Shown piece by piece: positions 5,979 to 12,376 of a stretch of DNA of 23,305 nt. Made by a program: the position numbers and the translations under genes. The DNA is from a virus. A model generated the notes under the pieces. The model was not told the DNA's origin and ran no database searches. It saw only the letters and a program-made list of their open reading frames with translations. Location of the stretch: IMG/VR virus record IMGVR_UViG_3300037827_001081, positions 1 to 23,305 of that record; one strand, 5' to 3'. Position 1 is the first letter of the stretch. Every line of letters starts with the position of its first letter.

Positions 5979-6845
5979 TCAGGCGGCGAGCGTGATGGTC
6001 TTGAAATCGGCGTACTGGGACAGGTAGTCCAGCGTGGAAGCGTGAAGCAGGTAATCACCGGCTATCCCAAAGGAGGCCGACCAGCTATTCCGCACCTGGA
6101 TGACGGTGTTCTGCAGGTCCACGTGCCCGCTGGCGGTCTGCGCGAGCTGAGGGATGCCCCGCTGCAGCGTCTCGTGGCCCCCGGCGACACCGGAGGCGAT
6201 CGCGGCCTCGAGCGCGTCTATGCTCCCGTCGCCGTCAACGAACCCCTGGCTGTCCGGCTCGAACCACGACTTGAACCACGGCAGCCCTTGCATCACCGTC
6301 GACGACTGGAGGAGGGACAGCGCACCGAGGACACCGGACGCGGTCTTCCAGATCGTCGCGAACCGCGCCTGTTCCATCTCGGTGCACACGTAATAGCCCG
6401 ACGAACCGCAGTCTGTCGGCGGCCATTCGCTCGCCGGGTCGCCAGTCTGGTCGGTGACCGCGTGGTACAGGACAATCGCGAACTCTTCGGCCGTCTTCGC
6501 GTCGGGCTGCCGCAGGTCGAGTACGACCGAGGCCGCGCCGCTCTCGTTCATGGAGCCGAGACCGACGACCTCACGTCCCGCGGCCGCCATCCGCTCGGCC
6601 AGGTGCGCTGTCCCTGCGTTGCAGGTGCATGACCCGAGGGCGTCCACCTTCGCCGCGCCAGGTACCAGCACGCTGGTGTCGATGCCTTGCGCCAGGAGAT
6701 CCTCTTGGTCGAGTACCGGGAGCGGGATGTCGTGCATGACTTCCTGCAGCGGCGCTCCATCGTGGACGTGGAGGCGGTGGAGCTGCAGCGGGGCGACGGA
6801 CTGAAGCCTGCCGAACTTGGTGGCGGTAGGACCGATGTAGGACAC
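5979..6845 (-). CDS. papain-like (C1-type) cysteine peptidase
   Basis: I place the start at GTG 6845 (288 residues), because GGAGG lies 7 bases upstream; the ATG at 6863 has no ribosome-binding site and would put that GGAGG inside the gene. The catalytic residues of the papain fold appear in order: Cys73 in LGSCTCNAG, His224 in AGGHETL, and Asn253 in VIQVRNSWSASFG, the last matching the usual V-x-NSW-x-x-x-WG-x-x-GY block. The glutamine that normally forms the oxyanion hole six residues before the Cys is replaced by Val. No signal peptide is visible. The gene lies just downstream of the endolysin, so roles in lysis, wall cross-bridge cleavage or processing of a host or phage protein are all possible. 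Confidence 0.8.
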   Translation of the reverse strand: MSYIGPTATKFGRLQSVAPLQLHRLHVHDGAPLQEVMHDIPLPVLDQEDLLAQGIDTSVLVPGAAKVDALGSCTCNAGTAHLAERMAAAGREVVGLGSMNESGAASVVLDLRQPDAKTAEEFAIVLYHAVTDQTGDPASEWPPTDCGSSGYYVCTEMEQARFATIWKTASGVLGALSLLQSSTVMQGLPWFKSWFEPDSQGFVDGDGSIDALEAAIASGVAGGHETLQRGIPQLAQTASGHVDLQNTVIQVRNSWSASFGIAGDYLLHASTLDYLSQYADFKTITLAA

Positions 6846-6864
6846 GGGGTTGCCTCCAGGCATG

Positions 6865-6893
6865 AAAAAAGCCCCAGGCGGTTGTCCCGGGGC
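6865..6893 (-). terminator. intrinsic terminator upstream of the cysteine peptidase gene
   Basis: On the minus strand GCCCCGGG and CCTGGGGC pair around a short loop (6871-6893) and are followed by six T (6865-6870). It would stop transcripts coming from the endolysin gene before the peptidase gene, which would then need its own promoter or read-through. The T-run ends directly at the peptidase leader. Confidence 0.75.
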
Positions 6894-6942
6894 GTACGGA
6901 AACGAGGTGCGAAAGAGGCAGGTCAGCCGGTCACGGCTGTCA

Positions 6943-6965
6943 CACTGTGCGTGGACATCACAGTG
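6943..6965. repeat. short inverted repeat before a plus-strand gene
   Basis: CACTGTG (6943-6949) and CACAGTG (6959-6965) are inverted, separated by 9 bases, and end 2 bases before the ATG at 6968. The layout suits a small operator, but the arms are short and chance is possible. Confidence 0.35.
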
Positions 6966-6967
6966 GC

Positions 6968-7219
6968 ATGACCGTGTGGGGCGAATTCGAGCCCATCGAC
7001 ACTGATGACCTGCCGGTCACCGGCCGCGACGGTTATGACCAGAAGACACCCACCGTCCGCGAGCTGACCGGAATCCTCAAGGCGATCCCCGAGGAATTCC
7101 AGGACTTGCCTGTCGGGCGCTACGCCGGCGAAGGCATCAGGGGAATCAAGTACGACTCGTCGTACCGTCGCGAGGAAGGAGACCTGGAACGCTCGACGCC
7201 GCACGTCCAGCTCTGGTGA
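6968..7219 (+). CDS. small plus-strand protein inserted in the lysis region
   Basis: The 83-residue protein starts at ATG 6968 and runs against the surrounding minus-strand genes, ending 9 bases from the 3' end of the endolysin gene. The central part TPTVRELTGILKAIPEEFQD resembles the T-V-x-EL...L...LP start of a widespread group of small uncharacterised phage and actinomycete proteins. The C-terminus is charged. No convincing ribosome-binding site is present, so a leaderless or weakly translated mRNA is possible. It looks like a moron, a cargo gene with its own expression. The antisense frame over the same interval shows no protein-like features. Confidence 0.62.
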   Translation: MTVWGEFEPIDTDDLPVTGRDGYDQKTPTVRELTGILKAIPEEFQDLPVGRYAGEGIRGIKYDSSYRREEGDLERSTPHVQLW

Positions 7220-7228
7220 CGCGACCGG

Positions 7229-8134
7229 TCAGCCGGTGGTGAAGGTAACCGACGCGTAGGTGTCGGCTCGGACGTGTGAGCCGTCGGCGCCCTGGGCGAC
7301 GACGTGGGCGGTGTAGGTGCCGCCCTTGGTGAGGCTGCCGCCCTCGAACTCGGCGGTCGTTACCTCACGCGGGTACGAGGGGACCAGCGTGGACGTGTCG
7401 CACACGATGCCCTTGTAGACGAAGACGTTGTATGAGGCGGCCTTCTCCGGTGCGCTAGCCGGCTCGGCCCAGGTCAGTTTCACGCTGGTGTGGCCGCCGG
7501 TGGCCTTGAGATCCTGCGGGGCCCCGAACGTCCAGTCAGCCGGCGCAGCCGGGTAGGCGACCGAGTCCAGCCACGCCTTCATCTCGGCCGCAGTGCCGTT
7601 AAACGCGTCTTTGTCAAGGACCGACTCGCTCCACTGCCAGAACTTCCAAGACGTCCACGGAGCTACCGATTCAGGGGCCGTATCACTCGGCCACGCCACC
7701 CACAGGTCGTAATCCGTGCAGGACGTAAGGGCCTTGGCCACGTCCAGATCGGAGTAGATCAGCACCGGGGAGGCAGGCGCTGCGGCATGGACCGCGTCGC
7801 ACCAGGCTTTGACCTCGGCGTCCGTCACGCCGCCGTAATCACTGGCCACGACCGCGAGCATGTCGCCGGGCTCCAGGCCCTGCTCGACCACGGTGGCCAG
7901 GAAGTAGGCGGCCTGCGCCTTCCCGCTAGCGACAGCCGGGGACGCCAGCTCGTGGTACGCGCTGCGACGAACGCCCGCAGCCTTCATGGTGCGCCAGTTC
8001 CGGGCGAAAACCGGATCGGCGAGCGTCGAGCCGTTCGTGGCCTTGCAGAACGCGAAGTCGAGACCTTTCAGGGCGTCGGCGGTGAGCGGGTTCTGGTAGG
8101 CGCTGACATCGATCCCTTGTGCACTAGCGGTCAT
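7229..8134 (-). CDS. GH25-fold endolysin with C-terminal fibronectin-III-like domain
   Basis: The 301-residue protein starts at ATG 8134 with AAAGG upstream. Residues 5-195 match glycoside hydrolase family 25 (muramidase): GIDVSAYQN (with Asp9), DFAFCKATNGSTLADPVF, AGVRRSAYH, PVLIYS, DLWVAW, FWQWSES and LDKDAFNG. Family members cut the MurNAc-GlcNAc bond of peptidoglycan. Residues about 200-301 form a fibronectin type III-like domain, probably for wall binding or spacing. The usual LD-x-E catalytic stretch reads LAVVASDYGG here: the aligned Asp and Glu are Val96 and Ser98, with Asp99 next to them. Either this is a subfamily using Asp99, or activity is reduced. It follows a set of membrane genes, as in a lysis cassette. 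Confidence 0.92.
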   Translation of the reverse strand: MTASAQGIDVSAYQNPLTADALKGLDFAFCKATNGSTLADPVFARNWRTMKAAGVRRSAYHELASPAVASGKAQAAYFLATVVEQGLEPGDMLAVVASDYGGVTDAEVKAWCDAVHAAAPASPVLIYSDLDVAKALTSCTDYDLWVAWPSDTAPESVAPWTSWKFWQWSESVLDKDAFNGTAAEMKAWLDSVAYPAAPADWTFGAPQDLKATGGHTSVKLTWAEPASAPEKAASYNVFVYKGIVCDTSTLVPSYPREVTTAEFEGGSLTKGGTYTAHVVAQGADGSHVRADTYASVTFTTG

Positions 8135-8143
8135 GGGGGCCTT

Positions 8144-8227
8144 TCATGAACGGGGTGGCCTTGGCCACGCGGCAATGACGAAGATGACGGCGCACACGGC
8201 GACGACGATGCAGACCCCGGTGGTCAC
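8144..8227 (-). CDS. 27-residue single-span membrane peptide in the lysis cassette
   Basis: GTG 8227 overlaps the stop of the upstream gene as GTGA, and the frame closes at TGA 8146-8144, ten bases before the endolysin start. The product is one hydrophobic helix (TTGVCIVVAVCAVIFVIAAW) with a short basic tail PRPPRS. A single helix with a positive end suggests an N-out, C-in membrane peptide. Its place between a membrane protein and the endolysin fits a lysis accessory peptide or small holin. The coupling and hydrophobicity support a real gene; its size leaves some doubt. Confidence 0.7.
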   Translation of the reverse strand: MTTGVCIVVAVCAVIFVIAAWPRPPRS

Positions 8228-8808
8228 GCCGGCGAGGGGCCGTCGCCCGCCTGGTCAACGACCTGAGCTACCTGCCGCCCGATCTCGGCCATCTGCTCCG
8301 GTGCGGGCGTCTTCGTGCCGGTGAAGTGGAGGTTGACCACAGGAGGCCCCGCAGTGCTGGATTGCGCGCTGACAAGCTGGCGGACCTCGGCGGTAAGGTC
8401 GTGGACCTGCTGCGTCAGTGCGGTGTTGGCGTCGATGCCCTCCGTGATCTTCGCTTCGGTCTCGGCGTCCCGGTCCTCGGCGGCCTGGATAGCGGCGAGG
8501 GTCGTCTTCAGGTTCCGTTCGCTGCGGTTCGACGCAGCGGCCACCAGAAAGCCGATGAACAGCTCCGCGACGGTCGTTATCAAATTCAGCGGGAAGTTAA
8601 ATCCCTGGCTCGTGAACCATGCGGGCAGCCAGGTTCCGCTTGCTATGCGGGGTCCTCCGAAGGCGAAGATCAGCGTCCACCCGGTCACCAGGATCAGCCA
8701 CACGATGATGTTCTTCGGCCGGCCCATCGCCGCGGACACCCAGTCGGCGACCTTCTCGAACGGCGACTCGCGCGCGAGGTCGTCGTCTTGCTGTGCGGGC
8801 TCGGTCAT
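8224..8808 (-). CDS. membrane protein resembling low-affinity iron permease family, with coiled-coil tail
   Basis: The 194-residue protein starts at ATG 8808 behind GGAGG and overlaps the upstream stop as ATGA. Two membrane helices lie at about residues 33-50 and 71-92. The block FNFPLNLITTVAELFIGFLV followed by AAASNRSERNLK resembles the conserved NT-x-x-T-x-x-x-FL...QN-x-x-NR segment of low-affinity iron permease proteins. Residues about 97-150 are a charged coiled coil, and the C-terminus is proline-rich. Iron transport is doubtful for a phage lysis gene: two membrane helices plus a cytoplasmic coiled coil in this position fit a holin or its regulator. Confidence 0.85.
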   Translation of the reverse strand: MTEPAQQDDDLARESPFEKVADWVSAAMGRPKNIIVWLILVTGWTLIFAFGGPRIASGTWLPAWFTSQGFNFPLNLITTVAELFIGFLVAAASNRSERNLKTTLAAIQAAEDRDAETEAKITEGIDANTALTQQVHDLTAEVRQLVSAQSSTAGPPVVNLHFTGTKTPAPEQMAEIGRQVAQVVDQAGDGPSPA

Positions 8809-9242
8809 GCAGCACCTCCAGGCAGGAACAGGCCGCAGACGATCACGGCAGCGAACGCGACGGCGACAACACCGAACACCTCGGCGAGGGAAATGAACTT
8901 CGAGCGGGACGGCCGGATCAGGGCGATGACGACAGCCAGCGTGACGCACACGGCCACCGACCCGGCCACAGCGGCAGGACCGCGGAACAGCTCGTACGGG
9001 ATGGCGGGGAGGACGCATCCGGTACCGGTCGCCGCACCCAGCAGGCACGACTCGGAAACAGGCCGGCCAGAGTCCGATACGGCATCGAAGCCGGCCATCG
9101 ACACCGCGCTGGTGACCCCGCCGGACATCGCCGCAGGGAGGACGAAGGCGGGGTGCCCGGACAGGTACCAGACGGTCCCGAGCAGGCTCACCATGCCGTC
9201 GCCGATGCCGAAGATCAGCGGGCGTGCGAGGGATGCCTTCAC
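8805..9242 (-). CDS. VIT1/CCC1-like multi-span membrane protein in holin position
   Basis: The 145-residue protein starts at GTG 9242 behind GAGGGG and ends in an ATGA overlap with the next gene. About five hydrophobic segments are visible. The N-terminal FGIGDGMVSLLG, the later SAVSMAGFDAVSDS and the VLPAIPYELF element follow the order of VIT1/CCC1 family proteins (FG-x-x-DG-x-VS-x-LG, SMA...S, P-x-x-PY), which carry iron or manganese in plants, fungi and bacteria. It is shorter than typical members. In a lysis cassette it may act as a holin or antiholin derived from that fold; transport of metal is also possible. Confidence 0.85.
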   Translation of the reverse strand: MKASLARPLIFGIGDGMVSLLGTVWYLSGHPAFVLPAAMSGGVTSAVSMAGFDAVSDSGRPVSESCLLGAATGTGCVLPAIPYELFRGPAAVAGSVAVCVTLAVVIALIRPSRSKFISLAEVFGVVAVAFAAVIVCGLFLPGGAA

Positions 9243-9250
9243 GAATCCCC

Positions 9251-9712
9251 TCAGTGCTTGAGTGCGAGCACCGCGATCAGGACGGCCGCCACGGCGGCGA
9301 CGGCGGTGAGGATCTGGAGCGCCTGCCCTGTGTCAAGGCGGCGTTCCGTGCGGCTCTCAGAAGCGCCACCGGAGCGGCCCTGCTGCGCCACGACGTATTC
9401 GGTTAGCGGAGTGATCTGCGACTGCATCTTGTCGGTGACTGCGGAGAGATCGTCTTTCGTCGGGTACCTGGCGCGTTCCCGGTCGATCTGCTGCAAGAGC
9501 CCGTTGTGCTGCTGGTCCTTGTACGTCTGGATTTCCCGGGCTAGCTGGAGCGCGGCCAGGTCGGCCGTCTCCTTGATCTTGAGGGCCTTCTCGCGCTCGA
9601 CGTTGACCTCGGCGTAACGGCGGTCCCGTTCGGCTGCGAGGGCTGCGTCAGCGGCCCGCAGCGCCTCAAGGTGCTCGCGGAGCGGGACCTGATCGGCTGG
9701 CCGGGGCCCCAT
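9251..9712 (-). CDS. tail-anchored coiled-coil protein
   Basis: The 153-residue product from ATG 9712 has a long charged coiled coil (about residues 10-100, with ERDRRYAEVNVEREKALK) and one C-terminal membrane helix (ILTAVAAVAAVLIAVLALKH). This layout is common just upstream of actinophage lysis genes and may form a holin partner or spanin-like bridge. No ribosome-binding site precedes ATG 9712. The same frame is open back to GTG 9757 apart from one TAG codon at 9719-9721, so the original gene may have started at 9757. Confidence 0.82.
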   Translation of the reverse strand: MGPRPADQVPLREHLEALRAADAALAAERDRRYAEVNVEREKALKIKETADLAALQLAREIQTYKDQQHNGLLQQIDRERARYPTKDDLSAVTDKMQSQITPLTEYVVAQQGRSGGASESRTERRLDTGQALQILTAVAAVAAVLIAVLALKH

Positions 9713-9718
9713 CGGCGG

Positions 9719-9757
9719 CTACGCGGGAATCGCGGGGCGGCCGAAGGATGCCTTCAC
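9719..9757 (-). pseudogene. 12-codon upstream frame ended by an in-frame amber codon
   Basis: GTG 9757 overlaps the stop of the DUF6527-like gene as GTGA, encodes MKASFGRPAIPA and stops at TAG 9721-9719. The next ATG (9712) is in the same frame six bases on. The peptide resembles MKASLARPLIFG, the N-terminus of the VIT1-like protein (9242), and 13 bases around the start (GGATGCCTTCACG on the plus strand) are identical. It may be a leader peptide for re-initiation, a duplicated gene start, or the 5' end of the coiled-coil gene split by a nonsense mutation. Confidence 0.5.
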
Positions 9758-10125
9758 GCGGGCACTAGCTCTCCGTCGCGCAGCCAGTAGTGCCCACCCG
9801 GGCATGTTCCGTGCCGCCAGCCAGGACAGCCCAGCGACGGGGTGAGCGTCGGCGCTTCCATCGTCCCGCTGTTCACCCAGCGCGGGTCGTCCCACCCGCT
9901 GACCGGCTGCTCTCCTATTGGCCCGAAATGCCAGCTAGCGCAGCCGGGACACAACCAGGAGAACCCGCCGTGGTCGCCGTAGTCCGGCTGCCAGAAGAAC
10001 AATGCGGTGCCGCGTCCGGCCAGCTCGGCGCGCTCGAAGTCGTCACGCGAGATGCGGGGATCGATGGCATGGAAACGAGCGTTGCGCTCGGCCACCTCGT
10101 CCATCGTCAGGATCTGGACCTTCAC
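9754..10125 (-). CDS. DUF6527-like small phage protein
   Basis: The 123-residue protein starts at GTG 10125 behind AGGGAG; this GTG overlaps the upstream stop. The region FSWLCPGCASWHFGP...WDDPRWVNSG...PTLTPSLGCPGW...CPGGHYWLRDGE follows the pattern of DUF6527 proteins, with C-x2-C and later Cys residues that may bind zinc and the P-T-x-x-PS signature. Function of the family is unknown. It belongs to a chain of coupled small genes that feeds into the lysis cassette. Confidence 0.83.
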   Translation of the reverse strand: MKVQILTMDEVAERNARFHAIDPRISRDDFERAELAGRGTALFFWQPDYGDHGGFSWLCPGCASWHFGPIGEQPVSGWDDPRWVNSGTMEAPTLTPSLGCPGWRHGTCPGGHYWLRDGELVPA

Positions 10126-10271
10126 GCGGACTCCCTTCCGCAGCACACGCACCGGCTCGGCTCATCCCCTGGCCACTTCTCCAGGAGGTAGGAGTACTTC
10201 ACTTCGGCGAGGCCGGTTCCTGACGGGTGCGCGTCCCACGCGATCTCGCCGTTGTCGCCGACGACGGTGAC
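10122..10271 (-). CDS. small Cys-rich protein with no visible start codon, probably 5'-truncated
   Basis: The frame ending at TGA 10124-10122 reads VTVVGDNGEIAWDAHPSG, then LAEVKYSYLLEKWPGDEPSR and a final CVCCGRESA. It looks protein-like throughout and its stop overlaps the next GTG as GTGA. No ATG, GTG or TTG precedes the conserved-looking N-terminus; the preceding codons are TCA TCG CTG. CTG 10274 or the internal GTG 10202 are the only options. The likely cause is loss of the start where the plus-strand insert at 10277 begins. The C-x-C-C cluster could bind a metal. The family is unknown. Confidence 0.58.
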   Translation of the reverse strand, partial: VTVVGDNGEIAWDAHPSGTGLAEVKYSYLLEKWPGDEPSRCVCCGRESA

Positions 10272-10276
10272 CAGCG

Positions 10277-10498
10277 ATGAGTGATGACCTGACGGCGTGG
10301 CTGCGGAAGGTTGTCGGCGAGCGTCTCGCGCTCGCCCGCATGGCGGTCAGCGTTCAGGCCGACGTCGAGGACGGCGCGCAGCCTAGCTGGAATGGGCCGA
10401 GCGTCATCGCGCAGGCTGGAATTATGATTGGCGGATGTTTCTGGGACTCGACGCTTCCGACTGGACGGCGATCGGCACGCTCACGCTTGCAGCGGTAA
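10277..10498 (+). CDS. DUF6221-like protein, C-terminally truncated (copy 1)
   Basis: From ATG 10277 the 73-residue product begins MSDDLTAWLRKVVGERLALA, the typical N-terminus of the actinobacterial DUF6221 family (M-x-DDL-x-x-FLR-x-x-LDE-x-x-x-A). After about residue 40 the resemblance stops; the HDPARVLREVE and HPDY elements of the family are missing. The downstream part overlaps the promoter and start of the next plus-strand gene. It therefore looks like a gene remnant. It runs opposite to the surrounding minus-strand genes and begins where one of them has lost its start. Confidence 0.55.
   Translation: MSDDLTAWLRKVVGERLALARMAVSVQADVEDGAQPSWNGPSVIAQAGIMIGGCFWDSTLPTGRRSARSRLQR
10424..10435 (+). 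promoter_or_regulatory. possible -10 element of a leaderless gene
   Basis: TATGAT (10424-10429) lies five bases before ATG 10435, the spacing expected when transcription begins at the start codon. No clear -35 box is found 16-18 bases upstream, so the assignment is tentative. Confidence 0.35.
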
Positions 10499-10963
10499 CG
10501 GCTACGCTGGCCGTTTGGGGATGGCGGCGAGACACACGTAAGCGCACCGAGGACACGGCAGACGCTGAGCGACAACGTGCCGTTGAGCGCTGCGAGCGTG
10601 AGGACTTCGAGGCCCGACAGGTCGTAGTGTCTGCCGGCAACGTAATCACTGTGACAACGCCCGTGGCCTATCCAATCAAGCGGGTTGAGGCTTACAAGAG
10701 GGCTACCGACGGCAGATACCAGGGAATACACCTGGATGCTCACGAAGATCCTTACGTGAAAGATGGCCTCACCTATTTACGTCTTCGAGGAGAACGCCTC
10801 CGTAGAACCGCCATGTCGGCCGGTCATCCGGTTCGTGGACTGGCACGGCAACCGCTACTACCAGTACCGGGGTTATACGCGGCGGTTCGGCCAGAACGAT
10901 AAATGGCGTAACGCACTGGAGTGGTTCGACATGTTCCTCAGGAGAGGCCCGTCACCGGACTGA
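10435..10963 (+). pseudogene. single-span membrane protein gene with one frameshift
   Basis: The first frame from ATG 10435 encodes MFLGLDASDWTAIG, a membrane helix (about residues 12-30) and a domain containing VAYPIKRVEAYKRATDG. Protein-like sequence stops near 10774, and the next frame continues with YVFEENASVEPPC and IRFVDWHGNRYYQYRG up to TGA 10961-10963. Removing one T from the TTT run at 10774-10776 would join the two as TYYVFEEN. The simplest reading is a one-base insertion; a sequencing error or programmed shift is possible. The frames together would give about 175 residues. The family is unknown; similar membrane-anchored small proteins are common in actinomycete genomes. Confidence 0.6.
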
Positions 10964-11031
10964 GGGAGTTTGCCGGCTGATCCCACCAAACTGAGCCCGT
11001 GGCACTGGGACGGGCGAGGGACGTGGTTCCG

Positions 11032-11245
11032 CTAGACCGTCCCCTCGGTGGTGGTCGTGGTTGTCGTCGAGGACGTCGGGGCTGGCGCCGGCGGGTTCAC
11101 CGAGGCGGCCAGCGTGCCGACAGTGGCGACAGCGGTGTCCAGGCTGGACTGCGATCGCCGCCTGGAGGCAGTTGCCGTACACGCCGCGGGCGTTGAGCTC
11201 GGGGGCGAAGAGGATGGTCTGGGTGACTTCCCGTATCCCGCTCAT
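11032..11245 (-). pseudogene. broken gene at the edge of the plus-strand insert
   Basis: ATG 11245 overlaps the upstream stop (TGATG) behind GGAGG and encodes a convincing start, MSGIREVTQTILFAPELNA followed by GVYGNCLQAAIA. The G-NC-x-QAA-x-A element is common at the start of a family of phage and actinomycete proteins of more than 100 residues. After about residue 33 this frame turns into arginine- and histidine-rich noise, while a frame one base off reads SSLDTAVATVGTLAASVNPP and a Pro/Thr-rich tail to TAG 11034-11032. It is either one gene with a frameshift or two gene fragments joined by recombination. Confidence 0.5.
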
Positions 11246-11565
11246 CAGACCTGCCTCCAGGTGTTCCCCTCATCGAGGTAGCCGTGCCAGTAGTACGGCT
11301 GCGGACCGCATCCGATCGAGGCGCGGATCTCCAGCGAACCGTCCGGGCACTCGCGGAACGTCCACGGCGGCTCGTACACGCCATGGAGGCCGGAATGCTC
11401 GTCGGGCCGGTCGAACATGTCCGCGCCCTTGTGCGTTGGCAGCAGGAACCAGACGACGCGCTCGGTCTTGTCGCCGCGCTCGATCGGGTGCGGGCCGGTG
11501 TAGTCGCCTGCGCGCTCGAGGTCGTCGAGCGTGGGGACGCGGCGCGCTTGGCTGAGGGCGCTCAC
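11245..11565 (-). CDS. small conserved phage protein, unknown function
   Basis: The 106-residue protein starts at GTG 11565, overlapping the upstream stop as GTGA. The C-terminal half (PPWTFRECPDGSLEIRASIG, then PQPYYWHGYLDEGNTW) resembles small phage proteins of the DUF6527 kind, in which W-x-F, a strand pair and a final WHGY-x-x-x-G-x-W recur. The N-terminal half has HPIERGDKTERVVWFLLP. Function is unknown. It is part of the coupled minus-strand chain. Confidence 0.83.
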   Translation of the reverse strand: MSALSQARRVPTLDDLERAGDYTGPHPIERGDKTERVVWFLLPTHKGADMFDRPDEHSGLHGVYEPPWTFRECPDGSLEIRASIGCGPQPYYWHGYLDEGNTWRQV

Positions 11566-12203
11566 TTCACGGCTTCATGCGGTGCCGGTCCCTGCCGTGC
11601 GAATGCCTGCGTGGCCAGCGGGTGACTCGCGTCGAGAATGTGGGGGATGCCCGCAGCCTCGGCGGCCTGGTGCTCGGCGTGGAGAGCCGACCCGGGCGTG
11701 GCCCACAGGACTCGTACGCGGCTGTCCCCGGAGCCGGGAGGAGCAGCGGGGGCGACCGCGGCCGGGTGCCCTTCCCCGTCGGTGACCCACAACTGGAAGT
11801 CGTCTCGTTTCGTGAGCTGGATGTCCCAGACGCTCTTGGGGTAGTGATGCCAGCCACCGGTGTCCTGATGGTCGGACACGATGCCCTGGTGCATCCCTGG
11901 TGATAGCGGTACGCACGAGTTGAACAAGCTGTCCGTCCAGCGTGCGACACCCGCATGGTCGGTGATCGGCGTGTCCAGGATCGCCCCGCATTCGGTGTAT
12001 CCGAGGCGTTCCAGCTCGGCGACGGTCTCAGGGAACCGCGCGTAGAGACGCTGGGCGTTCTGCCGCAGAGCGTCGACCTTCGCCGGGTCGGCCGACCACT
12101 GGGCGGACCATTCAACCCCGCAGACATTCAAAAGGAGGAACCACCCGTCGCCGTCGAACACCCACAGGCTTCCGGCGTGATGGGCCTGCACCGGCGCGGT
12201 CAC
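11562..12203 (-). CDS. soluble phage protein, unknown function
   Basis: The 213-residue protein starts at GTG 12203, overlapping the upstream stop as GTGA. It has no membrane segment. Trp- and His-rich stretches (SLWVFDGDGWFLLLN, HQDTGGWHHYPKSVWDI) and a helix around FPETVAELERLGY are visible. No family or motif is recognised, and it is one of the larger proteins in the small-gene chain. Its stop overlaps the next GTG. Confidence 0.83.
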   Translation of the reverse strand: MTAPVQAHHAGSLWVFDGDGWFLLLNVCGVEWSAQWSADPAKVDALRQNAQRLYARFPETVAELERLGYTECGAILDTPITDHAGVARWTDSLFNSCVPLSPGMHQGIVSDHQDTGGWHHYPKSVWDIQLTKRDDFQLWVTDGEGHPAAVAPAAPPGSGDSRVRVLWATPGSALHAEHQAAEAAGIPHILDASHPLATQAFARQGPAPHEAVK

Positions 12204-12376
12204 GCGGAGATCGCCGCAATCAGCGCGCCCGGACCGGTCGCCTGCTGTGTCACCGCGGCGAGGATCTTGTGCATCGTCGCCTTCGCCCGGCGGAAGTCCC
12301 GCGACTCCGTGCGGCCAGGATGGTCGGGGATCTCGATCTCCCAGCCGTGGTCTTCGCGTTCCTGGTGCTCACTCAT
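12200..12376 (-). CDS. small protein resembling the DUF6424 family
   Basis: The 58-residue protein starts at ATG 12376 behind GGAGG; a longer upstream frame lies inside the neighbouring gene and lacks support. The segment WEIEIPDHPGRTESRDFRRA, then KATMHKIL, resembles the start of small Streptomyces proteins with W-x-I-x-x-x-DHP-x-RT-x-S-x-x-x-x-R-x-x-x-x-M, which I associate with DUF6424 from memory. Function is unknown. It overlaps the membrane-protein gene upstream by 8 bases. Confidence 0.78.
   Translation of the reverse strand: MSEHQEREDHGWEIEIPDHPGRTESRDFRRAKATMHKILAAVTQQATGPGALIAAISA

Noticed and set aside
6923-7204. Minus-strand frame opposite the small gene at 6968
   Set aside because: Its composition is noise-like and it has no ribosome-binding site; the shared GGTCAGCCGGT near both this stop and the endolysin stop is too short to build on.
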